Shown here: piece by piece, positions 44,969 through 54,833 of the stretch
Numbering within the stretch: position 1 is the first letter of the stretch
Layout: each line of letters starts with the position of its first letter
NCBI RefSeq assembly: GCF_029194005.1
Contig: NZ_JARFVA010000002.1
Span: 62,001-126,000, forward strand
Reading direction: 5' to 3'
DNA length: 64,000 nt
Origin: Flagellimonas okinawensis
GTDB taxonomy: Bacteria > Bacteroidota > Bacteroidia > Flavobacteriales > Flavobacteriaceae
Made by a program: the position numbers and the translations under genes
The notes under the pieces: model-generated
What the model saw: only the letters and a program-made list of their open reading frames with translations
The model's database searches: none
Told to the model about the DNA's origin: nothing

Positions 44969-45885
44969 TATAATCCCGAATTGATCTTGTTCAAATATTC
45001 ATTTGCCTTTTGTGTATTCCCAATTTGGGAATACCCTTCAGAAAGCTGCCTAAATATTTTATTCTGCAAACTATCGTCCTCCAAGAGGTAATCAAGGCCG
45101 CTTTCCAAAACCTCTATGCCCTTATTTGGATTACCTGTATTGTTCAAAGCAGTTCCGTATGCATAATAAAAATATGGTTGTAGCGGATAGGTATCCAATG
45201 CCTCTTGGGATTGCTCCAGCAACTCTTTAAAATTGGAATCGGCAATGTATTGCTCCATCTGGGCTTTTAAAACTGCTGCAGGATCGTCCGAATCCGCTTC
45301 CCTCTTTACAATTGGGGCCGTTTGTGGGTCAGCATCCTTATTTAGTGAGTCATTTATCTTTCGGGCTAAGTCCGATTTTAATTGAGAATTCTCCAAATCA
45401 TCCAGCACCCTTGAAACGTCTCCATATTTTTTCATTTTAAAAAGGGAAACTGCCATATTTTGCTGTAACTTCTTGTTGTCGTAGGGTATACGCTGTTTAA
45501 TACTTTCCAATGGACTTCCTTGCTTGTCCAATATAGTAAGAACGTTGTCCAAATACCAATAATCCTCGGGTTCCGAAAGCAAGGCAGCAACCGCATAGTC
45601 TTGGGCCTGTACATATTTTTTATCCAACATATAGGCTTTGGCCAATTCATAATCCACCACACTATTTTCGGGTTCCAGTTGCTTGCACTTGAGCAACAAA
45701 TCAACAGCTCTGTCGTAGTTTTGGATGCCTTTCTGCTTTAGTGCTTCAAAAAAGTTTTCTTGAAACTCATCGGTATATTCTTCAAGGTAGACTTCGGCGC
45801 TTTCCTGTTCTTCTTGGGCATAGGTATTGTAATGCATCATAATTGACACTCCTAAAACCATCCAAACAAGAAGTTCCTTTTTCAT
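44968..45885 (-). CDS. TPR repeat protein (periplasmic)
   Basis: 305 residues with an N-terminal signal (about 1-23, ending NTYAQ) and several tetratricopeptide repeats, for example KQKGIQNYDRAVDLLLKCKQ, VDYELAKAYMLDKKYVQAQD, YFYYAYGTALNNTGNPNKGI and EGYSQIGNTQKANEYLNKI. Such repeats usually scaffold protein complexes. It sits between the nucleotidyltransferase and the DUF4292 lipoprotein in the same operon. Confidence 0.85.
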   Translation of the reverse strand: MKKELLVWMVLGVSIMMHYNTYAQEEQESAEVYLEEYTDEFQENFFEALKQKGIQNYDRAVDLLLKCKQLEPENSVVDYELAKAYMLDKKYVQAQDYAVAALLSEPEDYWYLDNVLTILDKQGSPLESIKQRIPYDNKKLQQNMAVSLFKMKKYGDVSRVLDDLENSQLKSDLARKINDSLNKDADPQTAPIVKREADSDDPAAVLKAQMEQYIADSNFKELLEQSQEALDTYPLQPYFYYAYGTALNNTGNPNKGIEVLESGLDYLLEDDSLQNKIFRQLSEGYSQIGNTQKANEYLNKINSGL

Positions 45886-45925
45886 AACATCCTATGTCCC
45901 CATCGAACTAAAAACCTATTTAAAG

Positions 45926-46942
45926 TTATTCCAAAACGGAATAATCTCCAATACTAATGGCTTCAAAATTACCGTCGTATACCACATGATTGCCAATCAT
46001 GGCGTTATCCAAATTGGCATTACTGATCTTACTATTGCTCTGGATCAGACTGTTTTTTACCGTAGAGTTCTCTATAACGGTATTGGCACCGATTGAAACA
46101 TAAGGTCCAACCGTAGTGTTTTTGAGCACAACATTTTCGCCGATAAAACAAGGCTCAACTATATTGGCATTTTCTTGATTTACAGAATCGGAAATCATTT
46201 GCTCTCCTTCCTTCTCTAAAAAGCCCAACATGCGTTGATTCGTCTCCACGGTCACATTTTTGTTGCCACAATCCATCCATTCGTCCACTTTACCTGGAAC
46301 AAATTTCATGCCCTTTTCCATCATTCGTTTTATACCATCATTAATTTGGTACTCCCCGCCATGCTTTATATCATGGTCCAATACATGTTGCAGCTCATTT
46401 TTGAGTACTTCCACGTCTTTGAAATAATAGATGCCGATTACGGCCAGATCGGAAACATATTCTTTTGGCTTCTCCACCAACTCAACAATCTCTTTGTTAT
46501 CGTTCAACTGGACCACTCCATAAGCTTCCGGGCGTTCCACTTGCTTAACCCATATAACACTATCAGCTGATTTGTCCAAATCAAAATCTGCTCGGATAAG
46601 AGTATCGGCATATGCAATTACCGCGGGCCCGCTCAAGGATTCTTTGGCACTCATAATGGCATGTCCTGTCCCCAGGGGTTTGTCCTGTCTGTAAATGGAC
46701 CCCTTCGCCCCTAGTTCGCTGGCCAGTTCCATTAGGCTCTCTACCACATCGTCCCCGAAAAAGGCAGGATCTCCGAGAATAAAAGCGACCTCTTCGATAG
46801 GTTCTCCCAACACCTTGGCAATATCACTTACCAATCGGTGCACGATAGGTTTACCCGCGACAGGTATTAACGGTTTTGGAATTGTTAATGTGTGTGGTCT
46901 TAAACGGGATCCTCTTCCCGCCATTGGAACGATTATTTTCAT
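45926..46942 (-). CDS. Sugar-phosphate nucleotidyltransferase
   Basis: 338 residues. VPMAGRGSRLRPHTLTIPKP (G-x-G-x-R-L/P-K-P nucleotide loop), GTGHAIMSAKESL, IAYADTLIR, and GIYYFKD belong to the RmlA/GlmU-like fold (about 1-230). A C-terminal left-handed beta-helix part (about 255-338; NTTVGPYVSIGANTVIENST) follows. It activates a hexose-1-phosphate for glycan synthesis; the exact sugar is not determined. A short repeat separates it from dut. Confidence 0.85.
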   Translation of the reverse strand: MKIIVPMAGRGSRLRPHTLTIPKPLIPVAGKPIVHRLVSDIAKVLGEPIEEVAFILGDPAFFGDDVVESLMELASELGAKGSIYRQDKPLGTGHAIMSAKESLSGPAVIAYADTLIRADFDLDKSADSVIWVKQVERPEAYGVVQLNDNKEIVELVEKPKEYVSDLAVIGIYYFKDVEVLKNELQHVLDHDIKHGGEYQINDGIKRMMEKGMKFVPGKVDEWMDCGNKNVTVETNQRMLGFLEKEGEQMISDSVNQENANIVEPCFIGENVVLKNTTVGPYVSIGANTVIENSTVKNSLIQSNSKISNANLDNAMIGNHVVYDGNFEAISIGDYSVLE

Positions 46943-46948
46943 AGATAT

Positions 46949-47016
46949 GCCCGCAAAGGCGGGTTGCTTTTAATGGTTATACATTCATAAGGTCTCGACT
47001 GCGCTCGACCTGACAT
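46949..47016. repeat. Short palindromic intergenic repeat
   Basis: GCCCGC-AAAG-GCGGGT hairpin followed by GGTCTCGACTGCGCTCGACC and TGACATAATTGA, resembling the right end of the element at 41987-42063. It fills the dut/nucleotidyltransferase gap. Confidence 0.5.
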
Positions 47017-47022
47017 AATTGA

Positions 47023-47457
47023 TTATTTGGTGCCTGTACTGCCGAATCCGCCTTCGCCCCGATCTGTGCTGGAAAGGGTTTCAACCTCTTCCCATTCGGC
47101 ACGTTCATGTTTAGCGATGACCATTTGTGCAATGCGCTCACCATTTTCGACGGTAAAATCCTCATTGGAAAGATTGACCAAAATAACCCCTACGTTTCCT
47201 CGGTAATCAGCATCGATAGTACCAGGCGCATTGAGCACCGTTATTCCTTTTTTGGCGGCCAATCCGCTGCGTGGGCGAACTTGTGCCTCATAGCCCACTG
47301 GAAGCTCCATAAACAATCCTGTGGGGACTATGGCCCTTTCCAATGGTTTCAATGTTATCGGTGAATCTAGATCTGCCCTTAAATCCATCCCTGCAGAGGC
47401 AAGAGTTTCATAATGCGGCAATTTATGGCCCGATTTATTGATGATCTTAATTTTCAC
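47023..47457 (-). CDS. dut: Deoxyuridine 5'-triphosphate nucleotidohydrolase
   Basis: 144 residues with all five dUTPase motifs: [11 protein letters not shown] (1), [11 protein letters not shown] (2), [17 protein letters not shown] (3), [10 protein letters not shown] (4), and [10 protein letters not shown] (5, the flexible C-terminal arm). It hydrolyses dUTP to dUMP, keeping uracil out of DNA. It overlaps the flippase 3' end by 11 nt. Confidence 0.96.
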   Translation of the reverse strand: MKIKIINKSGHKLPHYETLASAGMDLRADLDSPITLKPLERAIVPTGLFMELPVGYEAQVRPRSGLAAKKGITVLNAPGTIDADYRGNVGVILVNLSNEDFTVENGERIAQMVIAKHERAEWEEVETLSSTDRGEGGFGSTGTK

Positions 47458-48910
47458 GCTTTATAAAAATTCTTTTAAGTTTATCTGCTTCCATCTTATA
47501 CACTAGCCCCAAAAATAACAAAAACAGTGTGCTGCCCGCTATTAAATTTCTATTAAAAACATAGAACGAAAGTATTGAAAACACGAGCGATACGGACAGA
47601 TAGAAAACAATCTTCCGCATATTATACGGAACGGGGTAATATTTTTTCCCAAAGTGATAGGACAACAGCATCATGCTGCCATAGGCCGCCAAGGTAGCAA
47701 GCGCCGATGCCATATAGCCAATTTTTGGAATCAGACTTATGTTTATGACCAATGTGATGATGGCTCCAATAGAGGAAATGTAGGCCCCGAACTTAGTTCT
47801 ATCGGTTACCTTGTACCATACGGATAGATTGTGGTAAATACCCAAGCAGAAACTGGCCAAAAGTATGATGGGAACCACGTCCAAGGCTTCCCAAAATGCT
47901 TGGTCGCGGACCAATAATTTTTTCAAGGGGTCGATAAACACCATGACACCCAAGAAGATAAGACTACCCATGATCACAAAATAGTTGGTAATCTGAGCAT
48001 AGGCCTTTTTCGGGTTTTCCGTATTGGCATGACTGAAAAAGAACGGTTCCACCCCTAATCGGAAGGCAGTACCGAATAGCGTCATGAATACCGCCAGTTT
48101 ATAGCAGGCTGAATATTTCCCTATTTCCGCCTTGGCAATGTCTTCGGGCAATAACCTATCCAGAAGGATACGGTCAAACACCTCGTTGACCGTAAATGCA
48201 AGTCCAGCTATCATAATGGGCAAGGAATATTTGAGCATTTCCTTCCACAATTGCTTGTCGAACTTGTATTTGGTATCAAAATAGATGCCACTAATCCAAA
48301 GAAAAGCCACGCCGCTGGAAATAACATTGGCGATAAAGACATATTCTATCTGAAAGTCTTCTTTATAGATTTCCGACCAAAATGGCTGTCCATTTTCGGC
48401 CATTTTTGGCAACAGGGTCAAGAAGAAAATGTTCAGCAGCAAATTGATGGCCACACTGGTCACTTTTACAATGGAATACCGAAGAGGTCGCTCCTTTGCC
48501 CTGAGCCAAGCAAAGGGAACAATGGCCAGTGCATCCAAAACCAGAATCAGGATGATGTAGATGATTAATGACTCTTTGACATCAATAAGCGAAGCAAACG
48601 TCTCTTTGAACATCAGTGCCGCCACAAAAAACAACAAGGAAGACAGTAACAATGACAGCAAAGAAGTTGAAATTACATGCTCTTTATTCGCGTGCTTGTT
48701 GAAAAATCGGAAAAAGGCCGTTTCCATACCGTAAGCGAGCACCACATTAAAAATGGCAAACCATGAGAAGATCACTGAGATCTCACCGTAGGTTTCAGGA
48801 TTCATTACGGAGGTGTACAACGGTACCAATAGAAAAGAGAGCACTCTTGGCAATACAGTGGCCAAACCGTAGATAAACGTTTGTTTAAAAAGCCTCTTAA
48901 GTGGATTCAA
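47447..48910 (-). CDS. Polysaccharide/lipid-oligosaccharide flippase (Wzx/MATE-like)
   Basis: 487 residues, with about 12-14 membrane helices across the length (for example [20 protein letters not shown], the usual N-terminal motif). It matches the oligosaccharide flippase family that moves undecaprenyl-linked glycans across the inner membrane. It is the first gene of a minus-strand operon including dut and a nucleotidyltransferase, consistent with envelope glycan work. Confidence 0.88.
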   Translation of the reverse strand: MNPLKRLFKQTFIYGLATVLPRVLSFLLVPLYTSVMNPETYGEISVIFSWFAIFNVVLAYGMETAFFRFFNKHANKEHVISTSLLSLLLSSLLFFVAALMFKETFASLIDVKESLIIYIILILVLDALAIVPFAWLRAKERPLRYSIVKVTSVAINLLLNIFFLTLLPKMAENGQPFWSEIYKEDFQIEYVFIANVISSGVAFLWISGIYFDTKYKFDKQLWKEMLKYSLPIMIAGLAFTVNEVFDRILLDRLLPEDIAKAEIGKYSACYKLAVFMTLFGTAFRLGVEPFFFSHANTENPKKAYAQITNYFVIMGSLIFLGVMVFIDPLKKLLVRDQAFWEALDVVPIILLASFCLGIYHNLSVWYKVTDRTKFGAYISSIGAIITLVINISLIPKIGYMASALATLAAYGSMMLLSYHFGKKYYPVPYNMRKIVFYLSVSLVFSILSFYVFNRNLIAGSTLFLLFLGLVYKMEADKLKRIFIKREN

Positions 48911-49001
48911 TAGGTGTTGCTTCTTTAAAAACCTTGATTAGGTGGCTACAAGTTACGCAAAAGCCATTAGTAGCTAAACCATAAAATCCTAAGAAAAACA
49001 A

Positions 49002-49025
49002 AAAGGCCACCGAATGGGTGGCCTT
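49002..49025. terminator. Terminator of the atp operon
   Basis: AAAGGCCACC, loop GAAT, GGTGGCCTTT: a 10-bp stem with A/T flanks on both sides, just past the atpG stop on the minus strand. Confidence 0.88.
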
Positions 49026-49048
49026 TGTTCTTATAAAAGTAAATAATC

Positions 49049-49909
49049 TTATCCGTTCAAGGCTTCCGCTCCACCAACAATCTCCAGGATTTCGTTGGTA
49101 ATCGCTGCCTGACGTGCTTTGTTATAGGTCAATTTCAATTCATCCCTTAGTTCCGCAGCATTGTCCGTTGCCTTGTGCATCGCTGTCATACGGGCTCCGT
49201 GCTCACTCGCAAAAGAATCCCTTATAGCTTTGAACAACTGGGTTTTCAAGGATTTCGGTATCAATTCTTTTACAATTTCCTCCTTGGATGGCTCGAAAAT
49301 GTAATCAGCTGCGATGGCATCATCCCCTTCAGCACCAACTATGGGCAAAAATTGCTCGGTCATTACAATCTGCGTGGCGGCATTTTTGAACTTGTTGTAA
49401 ACCAATTCGATTTTATCGTAATCCCCTTTGGTAAACAAACGCATCAACAATTCGGCGATCTCGGCAACATTCTCAAATGTCAAATCATCATACACCTTGC
49501 TTTGGTCGCCCAAAATGGTATGCTTCTTTCTCAGGATGTCATGACCTTTTTTACCAATGGTATAAAAATCGACCTGCTTACCTGGGTACTTGTTGGATAC
49601 CAAGTTATTGCTCTGTTTGATGATGTTGGAGTTGAATCCACCACAAAGACCTCTATTGGAAGTAATGGCAACCACCAAAACTTTGTTCACGGGTCTTTTG
49701 TCAGCATACTCACTTCCGCCGTCTCCTTCCAAACTGGCGCTAAGCCCTTGCAAGAGCTCCGTCAGTTTATCCGAATAGGGACGCATAGCTGTAATAGCAT
49801 CCTGAGCCTTTTTCAACTTTGCGGCAGAAACCATTTTCATGGCACTGGTAATCTGCATCGTTGATGAGATGGATGATATCCTGTTACGTATTTCCTTTAG
49901 ATTCGCCAT
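49049..49909 (-). CDS. atpG: ATP synthase F1 subunit gamma
   Basis: 286 residues. The N-terminal helix LKEIRNRISSISSTMQITSA and MKMVSAAKLKKAQDA, the central TSNRGLCGGFNSNI, and the C-terminal AIRDSFASEHGARMTAMHKA are gamma-subunit hallmarks. Gamma is the rotor shaft inside the alpha3beta3 ring. A palindromic repeat element lies between it and atpA. Confidence 0.96.
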   Translation of the reverse strand: MANLKEIRNRISSISSTMQITSAMKMVSAAKLKKAQDAITAMRPYSDKLTELLQGLSASLEGDGGSEYADKRPVNKVLVVAITSNRGLCGGFNSNIIKQSNNLVSNKYPGKQVDFYTIGKKGHDILRKKHTILGDQSKVYDDLTFENVAEIAELLMRLFTKGDYDKIELVYNKFKNAATQIVMTEQFLPIVGAEGDDAIAADYIFEPSKEEIVKELIPKSLKTQLFKAIRDSFASEHGARMTAMHKATDNAAELRDELKLTYNKARQAAITNEILEIVGGAEALNG

Positions 49910-49917
49910 ATTCTACT

Positions 49918-50005
49918 TTGTCATTCCGCTATGATGCGAAATCATTTTTGTTATGGATTCCTGCAGTGCCCTTCGACTACGCTCAGGGCCCTTCAGAAAT
50001 GACAA
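49918..50005. repeat. MITE-like palindromic element between atpA and atpG
   Basis: Perfect 8-bp terminal inverted repeats (TTGTCATT and AATGACAA) bound about 88 nt; inside is GCCCT-TCGACTACGCTC-AGGGC. It lies within the atp operon without interrupting a gene. Its ends match those of the element at 7670-7768. Confidence 0.7.
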
Positions 50006-50010
50006 TTGTG

Positions 50011-51591
50011 TTATGCTTTGTACTTGCTTGAAAGATCCTTGCAAACAGCAGTCAATGTTTCAGTCACTTCGTCGGTCAATTTACCCGCTTTAAGCGTATC
50101 CAAAACATCTCTGTGCTTAGCGTTCAAGAACTCCAAGTAATCTTTTTCAAACTCTTTTACCTTATCTACAGGAACATCCCTCAACAAGTTCTTGGAACCT
50201 GCAAAGATGATGGCTACCTGATCTTCAACGGTAAATGGATCGTTCTGACCTTGTTTCAAGATCTCCACGTTTCTACGTCCTTTTTCGATCACGTTCAAGG
50301 TAGCGGCATCCAAATCGGAACCAAACTTGGCAAAAGCTTCCAATTCACGGAACTGGGCTTGGTCCAATTTCAATGTACCTGCCACTTTCTTCATGGACTT
50401 GATCTGCGCGGAACCACCCACACGAGATACGGAGATACCTACGTTGATCGCAGGACGAACCCCTTGGTTGAACAAGTCTTGCTCCAAGAATATCTGACCA
50501 TCGGTAATGGAAATTACGTTGGTCGGGATATAAGCGGATACGTCACCTGCCTGAGTTTCAATAATTGGAAGTGCAGTCAAAGAACCTCCACCTTTTACCA
50601 TTGGTTTCAATGATTCAGGAAGGTCGTTCATGGTCTTCGCGATGTCGTCATCACCGATAACCTTAGCGGCACGCTCCAACAATCTTGAGTGCAAGAAGAA
50701 AACGTCTCCAGGGTATGCCTCACGTCCCGGTGGTCTTCTCAAAAGCAAAGAAACCTCACGGTAAGCAACCGCTTGTTTTGACAAGTCATCATAAATAATC
50801 AAGGCTGGACGCCCTGTATCCCTGAAGAACTCACCAATTGCAGCACCGGCAAATGGAGCATATACCTGCATTGGTGCAGGGTCGGAAGCGTTGGCAGCTA
50901 CAATGGTTGTATAGGCCAATGCACCTCTTTCTTCCAAAGTCTTGGCGATTGCGGCCACCGTTGATGCTTTCTGACCTACGGCAACGTAGATACAGTAAAC
51001 CGGTTCACCTGCATCGTAAAATTCCTTTTGGTTTAGGATGGTATCGATACAAACGGTGGTCTTACCTGTTTGCTTATCACCGATAACCAACTCCCTTTGT
51101 CCACGACCTACCGGAATCATGGCATCGATTGCCTTGATACCTGTTTGCATAGGTTCGTCAACAGGTTGTCTAAAAATTACACCAGGAGCCTTACGTTCCA
51201 AAGGCATCTCGTAGGTTTCACCTGCGATAGGTCCTTTACCATCGATTGGTTTACCCAAAGTGTCCACCACACGGCCAACAATTCCTTCACCAACGTTGAT
51301 GGAAGCAATACGCTCGGTTCTTTTAACAGTTGCGCCTTCCACAATCTCTTTGGATGGGCCCAACAATACAACACCTACGTTATCTTCCTCCAAGTTAAGA
51401 ACGATACCTTGCATACCACCCTCGAACTCTACCAACTCCCCGTACTGCGCATTGGAAAGTCCATATACACGGGCAATACCATCACCTACTTGTAATACGG
51501 TACCCACTTCATCCAAAGAAGCGGATGCTTCGAAACCTGATAACTGTTTTTTCAAAATTGCTGATACCTCAGCGGCTTTTACTCCTGCCAT
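50011..51591 (-). CDS. atpA: ATP synthase F1 subunit alpha
   Basis: 526 residues. P-loop GDKQTGKTT at 171-179; [40 protein letters not shown], and the [18 protein letters not shown] region with the alpha arginine (S-R-V-G) are intact. It is the non-catalytic nucleotide-binding subunit of F1. atpH is 2 nt upstream. Confidence 0.98.
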   Translation of the reverse strand: MAGVKAAEVSAILKKQLSGFEASASLDEVGTVLQVGDGIARVYGLSNAQYGELVEFEGGMQGIVLNLEEDNVGVVLLGPSKEIVEGATVKRTERIASINVGEGIVGRVVDTLGKPIDGKGPIAGETYEMPLERKAPGVIFRQPVDEPMQTGIKAIDAMIPVGRGQRELVIGDKQTGKTTVCIDTILNQKEFYDAGEPVYCIYVAVGQKASTVAAIAKTLEERGALAYTTIVAANASDPAPMQVYAPFAGAAIGEFFRDTGRPALIIYDDLSKQAVAYREVSLLLRRPPGREAYPGDVFFLHSRLLERAAKVIGDDDIAKTMNDLPESLKPMVKGGGSLTALPIIETQAGDVSAYIPTNVISITDGQIFLEQDLFNQGVRPAINVGISVSRVGGSAQIKSMKKVAGTLKLDQAQFRELEAFAKFGSDLDAATLNVIEKGRRNVEILKQGQNDPFTVEDQVAIIFAGSKNLLRDVPVDKVKEFEKDYLEFLNAKHRDVLDTLKAGKLTDEVTETLTAVCKDLSSKYKA

Positions 51592-51593
51592 TT

Positions 51594-52133
51594 TTATAGA
51601 CTATTTGTAAATTCTCTTTTTAATCCGTTCAATTTGTTTGCGATGCTAGCATCGTATTGGGTATCTCCTACCCTTAGCACAAATCCTCCGATGATACTCT
51701 CATCGATTTTATTCTCAAGGGTAACCTTGTTTCCGGTTGCCTTGGTGACCGTTTCCAAAATTTTCTTCTCCAAATCGGAAGTCAATGGAACGGCAGTTGT
51801 TACGTAAGCTACTTCCTCGCCCTTCAATTTTTCGTGAAGAATGATGTACTTATAGGCTACTTCCTGCAACATCGCAATTCGCTTGTTGCTGATCAAGGTT
51901 TGAAGAAGACCTTTTGTGATTTCGTTGGCTCCTTTAAAGATTTCCAACAAACTGTTCTTCTTCACCTCTGATTTTATGATCGGGCTCTCCAATACATTTT
52001 GAAGCTCCTCGTTTTCGGAAATGGTCGCAGCTATCTCCCGCATATCTTTTTCAACGGCATCGGCCGCTTTCTTTTCGACTGCGAAATCCAAAGTTGCTTT
52101 TGCGTAGCGTATGGCTGCCCTGTTTTGGTTCAT
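51594..52133 (-). CDS. atpH: ATP synthase F1 subunit delta
   Basis: 179 residues: [20 protein letters not shown] at the N terminus and the conserved C-terminal block [20 protein letters not shown] with [19 protein letters not shown]. Delta joins the F1 head to the peripheral b stalk. It lies between atpF (6 nt) and atpA (2 nt). Confidence 0.94.
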   Translation of the reverse strand: MNQNRAAIRYAKATLDFAVEKKAADAVEKDMREIAATISENEELQNVLESPIIKSEVKKNSLLEIFKGANEITKGLLQTLISNKRIAMLQEVAYKYIILHEKLKGEEVAYVTTAVPLTSDLEKKILETVTKATGNKVTLENKIDESIIGGFVLRVGDTQYDASIANKLNGLKREFTNSL

Positions 52134-52139
52134 GTTACC

Positions 52140-52640
52140 TTAGTTCAGTTTAATATCGCCCAACATGTCCTCGACCAACTTTTGTTGTTTGCCTTTATCG
52201 GACAATTCTTCTTTGATCACCTTTTCCGCAATTTCCACGGATAGGTTCGCCACTTGTGCCTTAATGTCGGCAACAGCAGCCTTTTTCTCAGCTTCGATAG
52301 TAGCTTGAGCTTGCTTGATTACCTTATCGCCTTCAACTTGGGCTTGCTCTTTGGCCTCAGCAATGATGCTTTCTTTGATTTCCCTGGCCTCTTTCAACAA
52401 AGCGTCTCTTTCAACCTTTGCTTCTCTCAAAAGCTTTTCGCTGTCGGCAGTAACGTTCTGCATTTCTTTCTTTGCAGCTTCCGCAGCTTCAAGAGCATCT
52501 TTGATTCCTTCTTCCCTTTTTTCTACAGCTCCAAGAATGGGCTTCCATGCATACTTTCTAAGCAACAACAAAAGTCCAACAAAAAGCAACAACTGCCAGA
52601 AAAACAATCCTAAGGAAAATTCCTCTAATAACTTTTCCAT
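52140..52640 (-). CDS. atpF: ATP synthase F0 subunit b
   Basis: 166 residues: one N-terminal membrane helix (about 9-28, LGLFFWQLLLFVGLLLLLRK) followed by KYAWKPILGAVEKREEGIKD and a long charged coiled coil that makes the peripheral stalk. A strong hairpin lies between atpE and this gene. Confidence 0.95.
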   Translation of the reverse strand: MEKLLEEFSLGLFFWQLLLFVGLLLLLRKYAWKPILGAVEKREEGIKDALEAAEAAKKEMQNVTADSEKLLREAKVERDALLKEAREIKESIIAEAKEQAQVEGDKVIKQAQATIEAEKKAAVADIKAQVANLSVEIAEKVIKEELSDKGKQQKLVEDMLGDIKLN

Positions 52641-52684
52641 TTATCTTAAAATATAAATTCTTTAAACTCTATCACTTTAAATCA

Positions 52685-52718
52685 ATGAAGGGCCATAGCC
52701 AACCGCTATGGCCTTCAT
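52685..52718 (-). promoter_or_regulatory. Hairpin between atpE and atpF
   Basis: On the minus strand ATGAAGG-CCATAGC, loop GGTTG, GCTATGG-C-CCTTCAT: 14 bp with a single bulged base. It is not followed by a T run, so it is probably not a plain terminator; it could stabilise or process the atpE mRNA end. Confidence 0.5.
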
Positions 52719-52735
52719 CAATGTTTTTACGGTTA

Positions 52736-52927
52736 TTAAGCTGCAAAAAGAGCTGCGAAACCGATACCTTCAATAAGGGCTGCTGCAATCAACATTGCTG
52801 TTTGGATCTTACCAGAAGCTTCAGGTTGACGAGCAATGGCTTCCATTGCCTGACCACCGATTCTACCGATACCCAATCCTGCTCCGATTACGATCAAACC
52901 AGCACCTACGATGTTTGGAATTGTCAT
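52736..52927 (-). CDS. atpE: ATP synthase F0 subunit c
   Basis: 63 residues, the proteolipid hairpin: a first helix with GAGLIVIGAGLGIGRIGGQA, the polar loop ARQPEA, and a second helix with AALIEGIGF carrying the ion-binding Glu. The residue after it is Gly, not the Ser/Thr of sodium types, so a proton-driven ring is likely. A ring of many copies forms the rotor. Confidence 0.95.
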   Translation of the reverse strand: MTIPNIVGAGLIVIGAGLGIGRIGGQAMEAIARQPEASGKIQTAMLIAAALIEGIGFAALFAA

Positions 52928-52958
52928 GATATATGAATTTAAATATTAAACGTTCTAA

Positions 52959-54098
52959 TTAATGATGATCTTCTTCTACCGCCATACCAAAGTATAGGGC
53001 GGACAACATAGTAAAAATATATGCCTGTAATGCGGCTACCAACAATTCCAACAAGGAAAGTGCGAATGCCAACAAGAAGGACAATGGGCTTCCTATCCAG
53101 TTCTTAAATATGAACATCAACCCGATAATACTCATCAATACTACGTGACCCGCAGTAATGTTGGCGTACAAACGAATCATCAACGAAAATGGTTTGATGA
53201 ACGTTCCCAACAATTCGATGGGTGCCAATATAATTTTCATGGGAACTGGTACACCTGGCATCCAAAAGATGTGCTTCCAGTAGTTTTTGTTCCCTGTAAA
53301 TGTTGTAATGAAGTAAGTAATCATTGCCAAGGCAAAAGTAACAGCAATGTTATTGGTAACGTTCACACCAAGGGGTGTAAGACCCAATAAGTTGATGACC
53401 CAAACAAAGAAGAATACGGTCAACAAGTAGCTCATATACTTTTTGTACTTATGCTCACCAATATTTGGTATGGCAATCTCGTCACGAACAAAAAGCACCA
53501 AAGGCTCCAAGAACCTCCCCAAACCACGAGGCATGGTACTTTTTTGATATCTTTTCGCCATGGAACGGAAGACCAAGAACATCAGCAACGCTACCGCAAT
53601 AATAAACACCACGTTCTTGGTAATGGAAAAATCCAATGGTTTTTCATTAGTGGGATGAGCATCCTCTACTACTAAATCTTCACCAAAGGCATCTTCCGTA
53701 TGTGTTTCCTCTCCGTGATGACCACCAAACTCGATGGTGCCCTCAGCGTCGGTCTTATATATTTTGTTGTGATATAGTGCGTAGTAGTTTCCATCAACCT
53801 CGGCTACACCTTCGCCGTGTTTCAGTTTGGAAGAAGAGAAAACCTTTAATCCATTGTCCCAAAGAATCACTGGCAATGGAAAGCCTATATACTTGTGCTC
53901 ACCCTCCTCTGTAGTGTAAGAATACAGGTTGAAATCATGCGAATCCAAAAGGTGATGATCGATGTACTCCTTAATTTCGGTCTTTAAATCGTGGGCGCCT
54001 GTTTCAACTTCTTCTCCCTCATGGTCTTGGGCTGATACAAATCCCGCAATTAAAAAAATTACGGCAACTAATTTTTTACTGAAAAAAGAATTTCGCAT
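52959..54098 (-). CDS. atpB: ATP synthase F0 subunit a, with Bacteroidota N-terminal extension
   Basis: 379 residues from the ATG ending at 54098; a TTG three codons upstream is less likely. A signal-type helix (MRNSFFSKKLVAVIFLIAGF, VSA) is followed by about 135 residues rich in Asp/Glu/His before the conserved a-subunit core (MPRGLGRFLEPLVLFVRDEI; the stator arginine is in FSLMIRLYANITAGH). It forms the proton half-channels against the c ring. Confidence 0.93.
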   Translation of the reverse strand: MRNSFFSKKLVAVIFLIAGFVSAQDHEGEEVETGAHDLKTEIKEYIDHHLLDSHDFNLYSYTTEEGEHKYIGFPLPVILWDNGLKVFSSSKLKHGEGVAEVDGNYYALYHNKIYKTDAEGTIEFGGHHGEETHTEDAFGEDLVVEDAHPTNEKPLDFSITKNVVFIIAVALLMFLVFRSMAKRYQKSTMPRGLGRFLEPLVLFVRDEIAIPNIGEHKYKKYMSYLLTVFFFVWVINLLGLTPLGVNVTNNIAVTFALAMITYFITTFTGNKNYWKHIFWMPGVPVPMKIILAPIELLGTFIKPFSLMIRLYANITAGHVVLMSIIGLMFIFKNWIGSPLSFLLAFALSLLELLVAALQAYIFTMLSALYFGMAVEEDHH

Positions 54099-54130
54099 AT
54101 GATCCAACTATGGGTCCTCAAAAATTGGTG

Positions 54131-54138
54131 CAAAAATA
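54131..54138 (-). promoter_or_regulatory. Putative atp operon promoter (-7 element)
   Basis: Minus-strand TATTTTTG (exact TAnnTTTG), about 33 nt before the atpB ATG. Transcription may also read in from the upstream genes. Confidence 0.45.
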
Positions 54139-54216
54139 CATTCCTCCGTCAAAAGAAAAAAGCTTTTTTGAGTATTATTTTTTTCTTTGTTTTTTTTGAT
54201 TGATTTTGGAGCTTTG

Positions 54217-54606
54217 TTACACAGTATTAAGCAGTTTCACCAAGAAGAAGGTTTCAAGGAAAAGTGCAAATCCGTACGGTACAAAAAACACAAGGAACTC
54301 CAAACGCTCCAATGTGCCATCTTGATTAAAGGCAGGATATAGAAAAATAAAGAAAAGGGTGAATTTTAAAAGACTGCCGCCCAAAAAAAAGAAGCCCAAT
54401 AAATCCCGGTATTTGTTTCTGAACATGTAAATCGCAAAAAATACAATCAGGCCCATTATGGCATTCAGCACATAACTTTTTGTCAATTGAAGAGCTGCAA
54501 GGTCATGACCTCCATTTTCCAAAAACCAAGACTGTGAAAAAAACAGAAGTAGCAACCCTACAATTAGGGCAGAGATAAAAAGAATCGGGTAAGCCTTAAT
54601 CTTCAA
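54217..54606 (-). CDS. Small membrane protein in the atp cluster (DUF6168-like)
   Basis: About 129 residues with four hydrophobic segments (near 5-22, 45-62, 70-90, 103-125). I start it at the TTG ending at 54606, whose last two bases lie in the AtpZ stop codon (TTGA), a translational-coupling overlap; a longer frame would overlap AtpZ by 70 nt. It sits where AtpI-type assembly helpers are usual and is probably a flavobacterial counterpart. The family call (DUF6168) is tentative. Confidence 0.65.
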   Translation of the reverse strand: MKIKAYPILFISALIVGLLLLFFSQSWFLENGGHDLAALQLTKSYVLNAIMGLIVFFAIYMFRNKYRDLLGFFFLGGSLLKFTLFFIFLYPAFNQDGTLERLEFLVFFVPYGFALFLETFFLVKLLNTV

Positions 54607-54833
54607 TCGTTGATCTTTTTCACTTGTTGAACAACCAAATATATGGAAATGGCAACGGCTAAGATTGTACAAATGGGCAAGAACACCTTTTCCGTATCAA
54701 AATTCGCGTCAAGCCATTTACCTCCCCACACACCTAAGTAAATAACTACGCCCATTTGAATGGCGGAACCAGACAAACGGGCGGCTGTATTGATTGCTTT
54801 GTTATATTTTTTAGGAGGCTTTTGCTGGCTCAT
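54603..54833 (-). CDS. AtpZ/AtpI family protein
   Basis: 76 residues from the ATG ending at 54833 (MSQQKPPKKYNKAINTAARL). The first helix with ARLSGSAIQMGVVIYLGVWG then GKWLDANF, and a second helix (about 50-69), match the AtpZ/AtpI class, which assists F0 assembly or carries magnesium/calcium. It overlaps the bactofilin gene by 23 nt upstream and the next gene by 4 nt downstream. Confidence 0.85.
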   Translation of the reverse strand: MSQQKPPKKYNKAINTAARLSGSAIQMGVVIYLGVWGGKWLDANFDTEKVFLPICTILAVAISIYLVVQQVKKIND

